A stretch of DNA of 64,000 bases, taken from Bisporella sp. PMI_857. Lineage: Eukaryota > Ascomycota > Leotiomycetes > Helotiales > Helotiaceae. This document shows, one piece after another, positions 10,879-22,179 of this stretch. Made by a program: the position numbers and the translations under genes. The stretch is from the NCBI GenBank assembly GCA_021307315.1, contig JAJSPD010000011.1:620001-684000 (forward strand). Reading direction: 5' to 3'. Numbering within the stretch: the stretch's first letter is position 1; each line of letters begins with the position of its first letter. The notes beneath the pieces were generated by a model. That model was not told the DNA's origin, made no database searches, and worked only from the letters and a program-made list of their open reading frames with translations.

Positions 10879-13800
10879 CTATACTTTAACTAATACTTCA
10901 AAGAAAAGTGCTTGAAGACCATAAAAGTCCTCAGGTTCATATGCATTATGCGTCATCAAGATTCGCTCTACCTCTTCATACTTTTTCAATACTGCTAGCT
11001 GTAGACTAGTACAACCAGTTCGGTTTATTATATTTGTAATCGCGCCATTCTCAAGCAGCAGCCTGACAACAGCTTCGTGCCCATTCTGAGCAGCCAACAA
11101 TAGCGGCGTCTGGTCGTACTTGTCGTCTCGTGAGTCGATATCAACTTTACCTGTGTCAAGCAACAACTTAACAACAGCTTCATGGCCATTTTCAGCGGCC
11201 CACGATAGTGGCGTCTGGCTGTTTTTGTAGTCTTGTGAGTCGATATCAACTTTACTTGTGTCAAGCAACAGTTTGACAACAGCTTCGTGCCCATTTTCAG
11301 CGGCCCATGATAGCGGTGTCTGGCCGGACTTGTCTTATAAGTCGACATCGACTTTACCTGCGTCAAGCAACAGCCTGACAAGAGCTTCATGCCTACTCCA
11401 AGTAGCCAACGATAGCGGCGTTCGGCCAGACCCGTCCTGTAAGTCGACATCGGCTTTTCCTGCGTCAAGCAACAGCCTGACAATAGCTTCGCGTCCACTC
11501 TCAGCAGCCAACGATAGCGGCGTTCGGCCGGACTCGTCTTGTGAGTCGACATAGACTTTTCCCGTGTCAAGCAATAGCCTGACAACAGCTTCATGGCCAT
11601 TTTCAGCAGCCAACGATAGCGGCGTCTGGCCGGACTTGTCTTGTGAGTCGACATCGGCTTTGCCTGTATCAAGCAACAGCCTGACAATAGCTTCGCGTCC
11701 ACTCTCAGCAGCCAACGATAGCGGCGTTCGGCCAGACCCGTCTTGTAAGTCGACATAGACTTTTCCCGTGTCAAGCAATAGCCTGACAACAGCTATATGC
11801 TCATTCTCAGCAGCCAACGATAGCGGTGTCTGGCCGGACTTGTCTTGTGAGTCGACATCGACTTTTCCTGAATCAAGCAACAGCCTGATAATAGCTTCAT
11901 GCCCATTCTCAGCAGCCCACGATAGCGGCGTTCGGCCAGACCCGTCTTGTAAGTCGACATCGGCTTTCCCTGCGTCAAGCAACAGCCTGACAATAGCTTC
12001 ATGCCCACTCCAAGCAGCCCGCGATAACGGCGTCTGGCCGAAGCTGTCTTGTGAGTCAACACCGACTTTGCCTGTATCAAGCAACAGCCTGACAATAGCT
12101 TCATGCCCACTCCAAGCAGCCCACGATAACGGTGTTTGGCCGAACTTGTCTTGTGAGTGGACAACGACTTTGCCTGTATCAAGCAACAGCCTGACAATAG
12201 CTTCGCGTCCACTCTCAGCAGCCCGCGATAACGGCGTCTGGCCAGACTCGTCTTGTAAGTCGACATCGACTTTTCCTGCGTCAAGCAACAGCCTGACAAT
12301 AGCTTCACGCCCACTCCAAGCAGCCAACGATAGCGGCGTCTGGCCAGACTTGTCTTGTGAGTCGACATCGACTTTTCCTGTGTCAAGCAACAGCCTGAAA
12401 ATAGCTTCATAGCCATTCTCAGCAGCCCAAAATAGCGGTGTTTTACCATGACTATCTTGTATGTTGAGATGCCCCTGATCTAGCAAGATATTTATCACGC
12501 TTTTGATACCGAAATACGCGGCTGTGTGCAGTCCTGTCATTCGTCTCGGAAAATTCTCGCTATATTTTGAATGCTCAGGATAACTTTTTTCAGCCATTAA
12601 AGCCTGGATTGATGCTTCTAAATTGTGTTCAAGACACAGGAAGTTCACAATTTCATGACTTGAAAATAAAGCTACCCGAGCGTGGTGTCCCCAGTTTTGT
12701 GCGGCATAGTGGTATAACATATAAGATCGCAGTCGTTCTTCAAGTTCAGCATCAGAACGGCAAGGCCCACTATTAAACGAATGAAAAGAAAGGTATATAA
12801 TACAAGTCGATGTTATACTCGCTTCTGCTGTAAGAAACCATTTATGCTGAGTTCGTTTGAAGTATTCTTGCGTCGTGTAATGGACTAAACGAATGATTCT
12901 GCTTTTTTCGTCAACCGTAACTAGTCCAGCGCATGCCGTAATTATATCTCCTACCTGTGACAGATTCTCTACATCAAGTCGTGTATCTCCAGGCTCGACC
13001 GCGAGAGCGTGTTGTAGCTCGGTCGTGGTTAACGGCCGCTTTGCGCAGATGATCCAATAAAGCACTTGCTTTGCAAGATCTTCTTCGTCTGAAAGTTGAC
13101 CTTCGATTCTTCCCATTGCTTCCTTGTATGCGTAGTCATATGCTTCAGACCCGGTTACAAGCTTGCTCAAAGCAGTACAGATAGCTTTTGGGGACCTTTT
13201 CCCCTTCAAAGAGTTGAGATAAAGCTGTGCAAGCAGGAACCTATAAAGCGTAAATATTAGCATTATCTACCAAAACCCTAAAAAAAACTTACATGCCATC
13301 AACAGCTTTTATAATCCCACATTTCACTTCGTTTTTCAGTTCTGAATTATCTCGTGCGAATTTCGGAAGCAACGATAAGTGGCCATCTAAGTATCTCTGG
13401 ACATCATGTTCGCTTGCTCGAATTTCTAAATGTATGCTACTTTTGAATGTTTCATCAACTTCCGGAAGAAACCTCGAAGTCGCAAATAAATTGGTTTGAC
13501 ATTCTGCCTGAAGATTAAAAAGCTCTGACAAAAGCTCCGTTCGGCAGCCATCAGACACTTGGCACTCGTCCAGAGCATCGATAATAATAAAGACTCTCGA
13601 GAATGTAGAAACTGCATGCCGCAACGTTTTCAAGATTTCATCCTTTGTTGGTCGAGACCGCTTTTTTGAATGATAGTCGCAAAGAGATTTTATGTTATTT
13701 AGCAGAGACACTGTTCCTTAGCTAAGCTGCTTCAGCAGGTTTGCAAGAAAGTCGTCAATTCTTTGTTCATCTTGCCGTTTAAAATTGCAATAAACATAAG

Positions 13801-14632
13801 CCAGCCCAACATTTTCGTTAGCAAAACGTATACTAAGGTTATTAATTACGATTGCCGTCAGAATTGTTTTGCCAGCACCAGGGATCCCGGGGCAGAATAA
13901 CGTCTTTTTTTTCACTCCTACCCATTCTTGATATTCCGCCGCATCTAGCAGCCACTGGCCGGTTCCCGACTGTCGTCTACGGATAAAGTCATGCTGCTGA
14001 GAAGTATAATCGATCGGAGAGAGCCAGTCAAGGATAGCTTGCTCTTCTTTGCTTTTCTGCCACGATGTAGACTGGTCAACACTGCTTTGGATGGCTAGCA
14101 ACGCATTAGTGTCTGTTTGGTGCCATTGCTGCTGCTCTTTTCTTGCTTCGCTGACTTCTTTGTGAGTACTTGCTGCAATTACTGCAGTATCGATTGAAAG
14201 CATATTGTTCAGGATTTGACACTGTCGGCTGAGATTTTCAACCGAATCTCGAGTATTTTTGGCCAGGAATGCTCCTTTTAACCTCTCCCAGCCCAGTAGA
14301 TGGCTCTGCCCCCTTTTTGTAAGTTCTTTCACCAAGGCTTCTAGGTTGTTTTGACAAAGGTCCAGCATAAATCTTGTTTCAGTCCTCGGGGCATTAGCAC
14401 CTAGCTGTGAAAGGATAAATGACGGTCGATTATGGAATGCTGCTGCGAAATCTGGATTGAGAAGAAGGTTAGTATTTGTTTCGGACAATACAGTTTTCAA
14501 GGTCGCCAGCTCAGCCATAAATGCTTTGACATTGTCTGGTGCATCTTTCCAGTCCAAGCCGACTTGAACTACGGCTTTGGTGATCTGAATCGTTAGACTA
14601 ATAACGCCGACAATGCCAAAAGGATCCGCCAT
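10879..14632 (-). pseudogene. NACHT-ankyrin NLR with two nonsense codons
   Basis: Start ATG 14632; one 52-nt intron at 13241-13292 (donor GTAAGT). Apart from stops at 13718-13720 and 11335-11337 the whole 1234-codon frame is open with no indel. The N-terminal domain (about 1-200, MADPFGIVGVISLTIQ) is the fungal STAND N-terminal type. NACHT has Walker A GIPGAGKT at residues 249-256 and Walker B FIIIDALDEC. The winged-helix region has [10 protein letters not shown]. Then come about 15 ankyrin repeats, most of them 34 residues and nearly identical (LLLDTGKVDVDSQDKSGQTPLSxAAxxGHEAIVR). Stop 1 (codon 305) lies just after LLKQL in NACHT. Stop 2 (codon 1082) is in an ankyrin repeat where sister repeats read TCACAA and this one reads TTATAA, two C-to-T changes in CpA context, as RIP makes. 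Probably a recent casualty. Readthrough or a sequencing error cannot be excluded. Confidence 0.85.
11340..12470 (-). repeat. 102-bp coding tandem array (ankyrin repeats)
   Basis: About eleven consecutive 102-bp units, 85-98% alike by eye. Differences cluster in the codons after AA (WSGRE, ESGRE, WSGHE, ENGHE) and in the T/A/S before GK and the residues after it. A length-variable array of this type changes copy number easily. Confidence 0.85.
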
Positions 14633-15118
14633 AACAAAGAATGATCCGTTCCCGATAGGAAATCTGCGAATGCTATGCGACTTTTTGATAATCGCGATGT
14701 GAAGGCTTTATCTCAATATTGCAAATTTGACATACGAACTGAAAGTTGACATTATCAAGCCGTAGTTACCTATGTGGCTGAGTTGGACACCTCCTGGCGG
14801 GGCTGAGCCATATTAGGCACACCCGCCTGCTTCGAGCCACGCTCAGAGGCAGAACATCCAGTTAGGCACGTCATAAATTATTCACTCTACAGTACTTTGA
14901 TGCTGGAAATTCTTGCTGGGAATGGTGTTACAGTAGAGTAGAGCAATGTTGTCAACAGTCAGTTTAAAATGGTGCCGCCTCCAGATCTGCGACCCCAATC
15001 TGTGCGGCTCCGACCACGAATGCACAGACCCCCAAAGGGGGCCACATGTCTTTTGAGCCAACCACATCCGAAGCAATACGATACAATAATTCGCGCCATT
15101 GCAAACCACTCCACAAAA
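14633..15118. other. Spacer upstream of the minus-strand NLR
   Basis: Presumed promoter side of the NLR starting at 14632. No repeat or gene recognised beyond a GC-rich stretch before the transposase fragment. Confidence 0.35.
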
Positions 15119-15249
15119 TGGCCCCAAATCTTGCAGATTCTCAACATGCTCGAATTCATGACATGCTCCCTGCCAATTGTCCTATTGCTGAAATAGCTAA
15201 TGATGTTGGTTGCAGTGAATGTTCCGTCTATGTGATAGGCTATCAGTAG
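15119..15249 (+). pseudogene. N-terminal fragment of a Tc1/mariner-type transposase
   Basis: ATG 15119 begins MAPNLADSQHARIHDML, followed by PIAEIANDVGCSECSVYVI, a helix-turn-helix of the kind that opens fungal Tc1/mariner (Ant1-like) transposases. It ends at a TAG after 43 residues. No DDE catalytic part follows. Confidence 0.6.
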
Positions 15250-15344
15250 TCCTTCTGGAGTACAACTGGGCTGGGGTGCACAGCCACAAATGTCTGGAGA
15301 TGGACCCCGCCTTGAAATAATTAACTAAAAACCTGGCGACGCAC

Positions 15345-15515
15345 AATTCGCCTTTTACTGTAAAACCTTCAATAACTTAAACGCTATAATATATAGCAAG
15401 CTTATAGCCAGCTCAACAAAAAGCCCAAAATCAAAACTATAAAATAGCGCAGCATTTCAAGTAATTGTATTAGTAGTTTTACAATTACTATGGAAAACAG
15501 CCAATTGTACAAAAA
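15345..15515. repeat. AT-rich dispersed repeat, copy 2
   Basis: Homologous to 8355-8515. Follows the transposase fragment and may be the residual end of that element. Confidence 0.55.
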
Positions 15516-15881
15516 TGTGAAATTTTGATGGGGTATCGCGTGGCCCGGGAAAAAAACTTGGCGCAGGCTAACATTCCTGAACCGGCACAATCCGAAGTGG
15601 TCGCGAAATTATTTCAAAACCGCATTTTTACTACGGTTGGCATGCAGCCAAGGTCACCCCAATCACATACCCCGCGACGCCCGGACCACATGAATAATTA
15701 TAGCCTTCTGTTGAGCAAGAGGGAGCAATTTTAGCACAAGTAGATAGCTTGGCTGTGCCGTACGGGCTTAAGCGGAGACTGCCAAATGGCACTCAAGCTA
15801 TTGCTTTACCTTTACGTGGTGCTTGAGATAAGTAGCTGTTTACAGTGAAACCAAAAAGCAAAATCACGATATATTAAAGGT

Positions 15882-16119
15882 TGTAACAATCCAAGCGAAG
15901 GCGAAGGTCAGGGGGTTGGCTAGCGGGGTATGAAGGGTTTCAGAGCCGATACGGAAGAGAGTCGGAGTCGCCTATATAAAGGCCTGCTCCTACTCTCTAC
16001 AGCTGTTCCTCATGTGTCTGTATCCTTCGAAGGTAGACCTATAAGAGCAATCACTATCAACCTATTGTACGCACTCCTATATGCCTCTATTCTAGCCGGT
16101 GATTCCTTGCTTCGTTACG
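15882..16119 (+). mobile_element. Solo LTR, family 4 (238 bp), TSD AAGGT
   Basis: Starts TGTAACAATCC and ends TTCGTTACG. It is flanked by AAGGT at 15877-15881 and 16120-16124. It lies 360 bp upstream of, and in the same direction as, the intact NLR at 16480, and contains a TATATAAA box at 15973-15980. Confidence 0.9.
15973..15980 (+). promoter_or_regulatory. TATA box inside the LTR upstream of the NLR
   Basis: TATATAAA in the setting GTCGCC-TATATAAA-GGCC, conserved in the family 4 LTR copies. It could drive the downstream NLR; this is inference from position and strand only. Confidence 0.35.
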
Positions 16120-16479
16120 AAGGTTTTCTAGTCGTACGAAGTGTAGTTTAGCTATAAACATATTGTAGTAGTTTAAATATGTATATAATAATAAATATAC
16201 AACTAATATACATTTGTACAATATCTGGTTGTTGTAATAATTCATAATTTTAACATTTATCAAAGTTTGAGGTTTTGAGGTTTCGAGGTTCGGAGGTTCG
16301 GAGGCTCGGCAAAAAAATGATGTGGCCTGAAGGCAGATACAAGTTTGCCTAGGAGGAATGGATTCAGCCTCGTGAGGCTGAGTACAGTCGACATATCTGC
16401 GAAGCCAGCAAGCAATATTCTCTCATTCTTCACTGCTCTCAAACCTGCTTTTCCGTGTACATGACACAGTGATGTCACG

Positions 16480-19400
16480 ATGAGCTTTGGCTTTAGCACT
16501 GGCGATTTTCTCGCGGCAATCCAGCTGGCCAACAAGATTCGGAAAGAATTCGCAGATGCGCCGAGTCAATTCAAGGCGATTTTAGACGAGTACGTTATTT
16601 AAACGGAAGTCCGATCACCACTAACTATTATACTTAAATAGAGTTAGAAGTCTCTCGATCGTCCTTCAAGATGCCGACGTTGCCTTTCCGAATCGGGAGC
16701 TTAACAACGACCAAAAGAAATACTTGGAAGGCATCGATCAAGGTTGCCGAAATGTTCTCGACGAGCTACAACAAATACTTGACAAAAACAGCGAGCTTAG
16801 TTCTCCTGAAAGTGGGAGTGTCGGCAAGAGAATCAAAAGAGTGTGGAAGAGGCTTAAGTGGAAGCCAGAGGATATCGACGAGCTACGGAGTCGTATTAAC
16901 ACCAACATTGGCCTCTTAACCGCATTCAACGGACGACTTACTCGAGATAACGTGGTGAAGTTAGTACAGCACCAAGAAGATCAAGGGCGTCGAGCTGTCC
17001 TCGAATGGCTCACCTCAATTGACTATGCTCCTCAGCAAAGCGACTTCATTGCTCGGCGACAAGAGGGAACTGGCCAATGGCTCCTTGATTCCACAGAGTA
17101 CCAATACTGGCGAGAGACAAACAAACAGACGTTATTCTGTCCCGGAATTCCCGGCGCAGGGAAGACAATTCTCACTTCCATTATAGTAGAAGACCTCACT
17201 ACACAGTTTTCCGACGACCCAACTATTGGCATCGCTTATATCTACTGCAACTTCCGGCGTCAAGACGAGCAGAAGATTGGCGACTTGCTCGCGAGCTTGC
17301 TAAAACAGCTAGCTGAGAGCCAACCGTCTCTACCAAGTACTGTGAAAGAGCTTTATGATCGACATAAGATGAAACGGACGCGGCCATCCCTCGAGGAGAT
17401 TTCTAGATCTCTCCAGGCCGTTACCGCGCTATATTCCAGAGTCTTTCTTATCGTCGATGCACTTGATGAATGCCAAGTTTCTAACAGCTGTCGAAAAAGA
17501 TTTCTATCAGAGATGTTCAGCCTTCAGGCTAATCACGGGGTGAACCTCTTTGCAACTTCAAGGTTCATACCGGAAATCACTACAAAATTCCAGGGGAACA
17601 TATCACTCGAGATTCGTGCAAGTAAGGAAGATATAGGGAGATACTTGGAAACCCACATGAGACACCTAACGCCATTCGATGACTGGAACCAGCAGTTACG
17701 AGATGAGATCAAGGTCGAAATATCGGACGCAGTCGATGGCATGTATGTTCTAGGTATCATTTAAACGAGGTATCTTTACTAACCAGCCATAGGTTTCTCT
17801 TAGCACAGATTTACCTCGGTTCACTTGACGATAAGACTACACCAAGAGCAGTTAGGAGCGCATTAAGCCACTTCCGGAGGCAGAACCCAGGATCGAGCAA
17901 AGACCAGAAGCGCGAAGTATTAGACGAGGCGTACAAGGATGTCATGGAAAGGATTAATACACAACAACCAGGCTTTCGTCGACTTGCCGAAAAGGTTCTA
18001 TCATGGATCACTTGCGCTAGGAGGCCTTTAACTACGTCGGAACTTCAACATGCTCTTGCTGTAGTAGTTGGTGACTCTAAGCTTGACGAAGATAATCTTG
18101 AGAGAACTGAAAGAATGATTTCAGTATGTGCTGGGCTAGTTACAATCGACGAAGAAAGTGAGATTATTCGATTAGTCCACTATACAACACAAGAGTACTT
18201 CGAACGAACGCAAAGGCAATGGTTCCCTGGTGCACAGACTAATATCACGACAATCTGTGTTTCGTACCTCTCATTTGACCAATTTGAGAGTGGAATTTGC
18301 CAAAACGATAAGGAGTTTGAACAACGGCTTCAATTAAATAAGCTATACGACTACGCAGCACATAATTGGGGGCATCATGCTCGAGCGGTACCCACATTAA
18401 CCTTCGAAGTCATTAGCTTTCTTAAGAGAAAGGCTCATATGGAGGCATCGATCCAAACGCTACTAGCTAAGAAGTTGTACTCATCACACACAGAGTATAG
18501 CCAAGGGTTCCCGGAGGATATGACAGGACTGCATTTGGCAGCATACTTTGGGATTAAGACTACCGTGAAGCTGCTGCTCGAGCAAGAAGCCGAGATCGAG
18601 GCGAAAGATAACGATGGCCAAACGCCGCTATCGTTGGCTGCTAAGTTCGGGAACAAGGCTACCGTGAAGCTGCTACTTGAGCAAAGCGCCGAGATCGAGA
18701 CGAAGGATAACAATGGCCGGACGCCGCTATCGTGGGCTGCTGGGTCCGGGAACGAGGCTACCGTGAAGCTGCTGCTCGAGCAAAGCGCCGAGACCGAAAC
18801 TAAAGATAACAATGGCCGGACGCCGCTGTTGTGGGCTGCTGGGTCCGGTAACGAGGCTACCGTAAAACTACTGCTTGAGCAAAGCGCCGAGATCGAGGCG
18901 AAAAATAACGATGGCCAGACGCCGCTGTCGTGGGCTGCTTGGTCCGGGAACGAGGCTACCGTGAAACTGCTGCTTGAGCAAGGCGCCGAGATCGAGGCGA
19001 AAAATAACAATGGCCGGACGCCGCTATCGTGGGCTGCTTGGTCCGGGAACGAGGCTACCGTGAAGTTGCTGCTCGAGCAAGGCGCCGAGATCGAGACGAA
19101 AGATAACAATGGCCAGACGCCGCTGTCATGGGCTGCTGAGTACGGGCATGAGGCTGCCGTGAAACTGCTGCTCGAGCAAGAAGCCGAGATCGAGGCGAAA
19201 GATAACAATGGCCGGACGCCGCTGTCATGGGCTGCTGGGTTCGGGAACGAGGCTACCGTGAAACTACTGCTTGAGCAAGGCGCCGAGATCGAGGCGAAGG
19301 GTAACGATGGCCAGACGCCGCTGTCGTGGGCTGCTGGGTTCGGGCGCGAGGCTACCGTGAAACTGCTGCTCGAGCAAGAAGCCGAGATCGAGGCGAAAGA

Positions 19401-20625
19401 TAACAATGGCCAGACGCCGCTGTCGTGGGCTGCTTGGTCCAGGAATGAGGCTACCGTGAAACTACTGCTTGAGCAAGGCGCCGAGATCGAGGCGAAAAAT
19501 AACAATGGCCAGACGCCGCTGTCATGGGCTGCTGAGTACGGGCATGAGGCTACTGTGAAACTACTGCTCGAGCAAGAAGCCGAGATCGAGACGAAGGATA
19601 ACAATGGCCAGACGCCGCTGTCATGGGCTGCTGAGTACGGGCACGAGGCTACCGTGAAACTGCTGCTCGAGCAAGAAGCCGAGATCGAGGCGAAAGATAA
19701 CAATGGCCAAACGCCGCTGTCATGGGCTGCTAAGTTCGGGCACAAAGCTACCGTGAAGCTGCTGCTTGAGCAAAGCGCCGAGATCGAGGCGAAAGATAAC
19801 AATGGCCAGACGCCGCTGCCGTTGGCTGCTAAGTTCGGGAACAAGGCTACCGTGAAGCTGCTGCTTGAGCAAGGTGCCGAGATCGAGGCGAAAGATAACA
19901 ATGGTCAGACGCCGCTGTCATGGGCTGCTAAGTACGGTAACGAGGCTACTGTAAAGCTGCTGCTCGAGCAAGGCGCCGAGATCGAGGCGAAAGATAACAA
20001 TGGCCAGACGCCGCTGTCATGGGCTGCTAAGTACGGGAACGAGGCTACCGTGAAGCTGCTGCTCGAGCAAGGCTCCGATGTCGAAGCAGAGGATAACGTT
20101 AGTAGGACGGCGTTGCTGTACGCGGCTAAGAATGGAAACAAAGCCACTATTCAGCTCCTGCTCGCCACAAACCGAGTTGACGTTGACTCCAAGGACTATT
20201 TCTATTCGACACCATTATCAATCTCAGCAAGGATGGGACACAAAGATGTAGTTGCATTTCTCCTAACTAAAAGTCATGCCTTGAATGTCCAAGACAGTTT
20301 CGGTCGGACTCCTCTATGGTGGGCAAAACGAACCGGACATCCTGAAATTTCCGACCTTCTCCTGGAAAAGTGCAAAGAAAATGGTACGATTGCTCAAGAA
20401 GACGACTTGCCTATTGTAGTAATTTCAGTCCTTGCCGGTAAAGTCTCCGGATATTGCGACGTTTGCATGCTAGATGTCTTAGATGAAAACACTTACTATT
20501 ATTGCAAAGTCTGTAGGGGTGGGGATTTTTGGATCTGTAAAGATTGTTTCGAAATAAAGGCCCATTGTCTCGATAAGTCTCATAGTTTCGATAAAGAAAT
20601 AACTGTCAGATTGCCTATCACGTAG
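16480..20625 (+). CDS. Intact NACHT-ankyrin-ZZ NLR (1347 aa)
   Basis: Three exons: 16480-16589, 16642-17742, 17793-20625. The introns are 52 and 50 nt, GT-AG, each with CTAAC upstream of the acceptor. The N-terminal domain starts [20 protein letters not shown], then [12 protein letters not shown], a very common fungal NLR N-terminus thought to be the signalling part. NACHT: Walker A GIPGAGKT at 205-212, Walker [11 protein letters not shown] at 305-314, sensor-like NLFATSRF. Winged helix: [11 protein letters not shown]. Ankyrin region from about residue 648: 16 near-identical 33-residue units and three diverged ones. C-terminus about 1270-1340: two CxxC pairs, [10 protein letters not shown] and HCLDKSH, a ZZ-type zinc finger. 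The last residues and stop codon lie in a family 7 repeat beginning at 20604. Likely a cytosolic STAND receptor: ligand binding by ankyrins, NACHT oligomerisation, N-domain signalling. Confidence 0.93.
18540..20090 (+). repeat. 99-bp coding tandem array (ankyrin repeats)
   Basis: Sixteen 99-bp units of the form [33 protein letters not shown]. Variable positions are the residue after LLLEQ (E, S or G), the pair after AA (KF, GS, WS, EY, GF, KY) and the N/H/R-E/K pair. The rest is nearly invariant even at silent sites, indicating recent duplication or gene conversion between units. Confidence 0.9.
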
Positions 20626-20740
20626 CAAGAGGCGTAGTAGCTGTGACTGCGCTCTTGCTGGTGTGATTCTGGTATTCCTTGATTGTATGATAGATTTGGT
20701 TCTAAGCTACGGTCTATCGCGGGGGTTGTAGGTCCTGAAA
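20604..20740 (+). repeat. Family 7 repeat overlapping the NLR stop codon
   Basis: Starts TGTCAGATTGCC and carries the palindromic AGCAAGAGGCGTAG/CTGCGCTCTTGCT segment. It aligns with copies at 47381 and 6842 (minus). The NLR's TAG (20623-20625) lies within it, so the repeat supplies the protein's last seven residues. Confidence 0.6.
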
Positions 20741-20819
20741 AGGCCCACGACTCACATGTACTGGCAGTCCACCTGACCTTTATTTACATGCGTACCAACA
20801 GCTCCACTACCAGCCCCAA

Positions 20820-21273
20820 GAACAAGCCGTGCTCGACTCTGTTGAAACCTTGGACGGGCACTACAGCAGCAGCTTTTCGAAAGAATTTACGAATACATCC
20901 CACGAGACGTAGAAATTTTCAGCTTTATTTAATACTTTGCAGAGCTCGGGCAGGACATCTGCAACCGACCATTAGCGAGCGAGAAGGATTTAGAGGCACA
21001 TCAGCGTTTAGCCGTTGAGCGACCGACAACACACATTATTTCCCACTTTCAACAAATAGAAGAGGCTCGCTATGCGTTCGATTTAAGCAAAAGCATCACT
21101 TTCGAGAACTATGCCAACACTCTCAGTGATAGCAATAAAGAGGCTCAGCAAAGTTTGCAGGATCCCCGTATCTCAAGTAAAGGACACGACTCAAGCTCAA
21201 ATCCAAAACCCAAGAGCGAACCACGCCAAGCAGGAACTCAGTTCAGATTTTGTCGCACGTCGCAATAAGATCG
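20820..21273 (+). pseudogene. Remnant of an unplaced fungal protein (kinase-associated family?)
   Basis: One frame from about 20843 to 21273 reads QQQLFERIYEYIPRDVEIF, then EARYAFDLSKSITFENYA, with one TAA inside and a TGA upstream. The wording resembles the N-terminal part of large fungus-specific proteins with a kinase-like C-terminus, but I cannot name the family. No start codon or downstream half is found, so it is broken. Confidence 0.4.
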
Positions 21274-21649
21274 CCATTTCAAGAGGCTGGTTTTTAATGG
21301 CCACTAATCTCATGGGCTTTATGAAAAATTCCTTCATGATAAAGTTGGCCGTGTCAACATAAGACTTTGGAGCTCGACCGTACACATTTGTATGTTTATG
21401 TGTAGAGACATATCTGCGCAAACCATCAAGGAAGCATGAGTTTGAGTGAGATACTCACACTCTATAGATTGTCGTTGTCGCCCAGCGAAGGTATAAAAAA
21501 GAATTGATATGAAAGATGCACCGCTAATTGAGCATATAGAGATTTACGAGAGCAGAGCATTTCACAGGTCCGACTTGTTAAACCCTCATCAGCTTCGACA
21601 GTAAGTTCTGCGCAGCGCTATCAACACCACATCTGATAGATTGCAGTGA

Positions 21650-22026
21650 AACTCAAGGCGAAACTCCTTCCCGCAGAGCCACAGCTTCGAAAAGTAGGGC
21701 ATCAGCGAGCCCCGCCTAGACCGTCGAACTTCGCCTTTCCCGGGGCGGACAACCGCCACTCCTCAGATGAATCGATGAGTGCATTGATTAGAAAACGCCC
21801 AGTATCCCCTTTGACCATGACTCATGTGTCTTTAACATCCACCGATGTCTCGGTCGATGCTCCCGAACATACAGTGGCGTGTGGCTGCATCAAAAACTCG
21901 TCAAAAGCCAGCTCCTCCGCAACGGGCCTTTCCTCTGGCATCCGGCATAACATCCTGCGCAAGAACCGTACGAAAACAGCCCGGTCCTCTCCAAGAAGCA
22001 ATTGCTTACGGATTTCGAAAGATTGA
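21650..22026 (+). other. Open frame of unknown status
   Basis: A 125-codon open stretch rich in Ser, Arg and Lys, preceded by a GTAAGT...TTGCAG intron-like segment (about 21602-21645) and a possible first exon starting at ATG 21509. The two exons do not join in frame with that splice, so I do not call a gene. No family recognised. Confidence 0.25.
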
Positions 22027-22179
22027 TCAGGAATCGGAACAGAGCCTTTCCAGTTTCCTATAGTGACATCAGCAAAGTATTACCGTATCGTAACCTGAGC
22101 AGAACGATACTATCTTTCTCGAGCTGGAAAAACAGGGATGTTGGTTGTAGTATCTTGACTGTCCTAGTATTGATGGCAT

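Noticed and set aside
18435..19901. 488-codon minus-strand open frame antisense to the 16.5 kb NLR
   Set aside because: It is a mirror of the 99-bp ankyrin units; any stop-free repeat unit gives a long antisense frame. Composition (Ser/Ala/Phe repeats) matches no protein.
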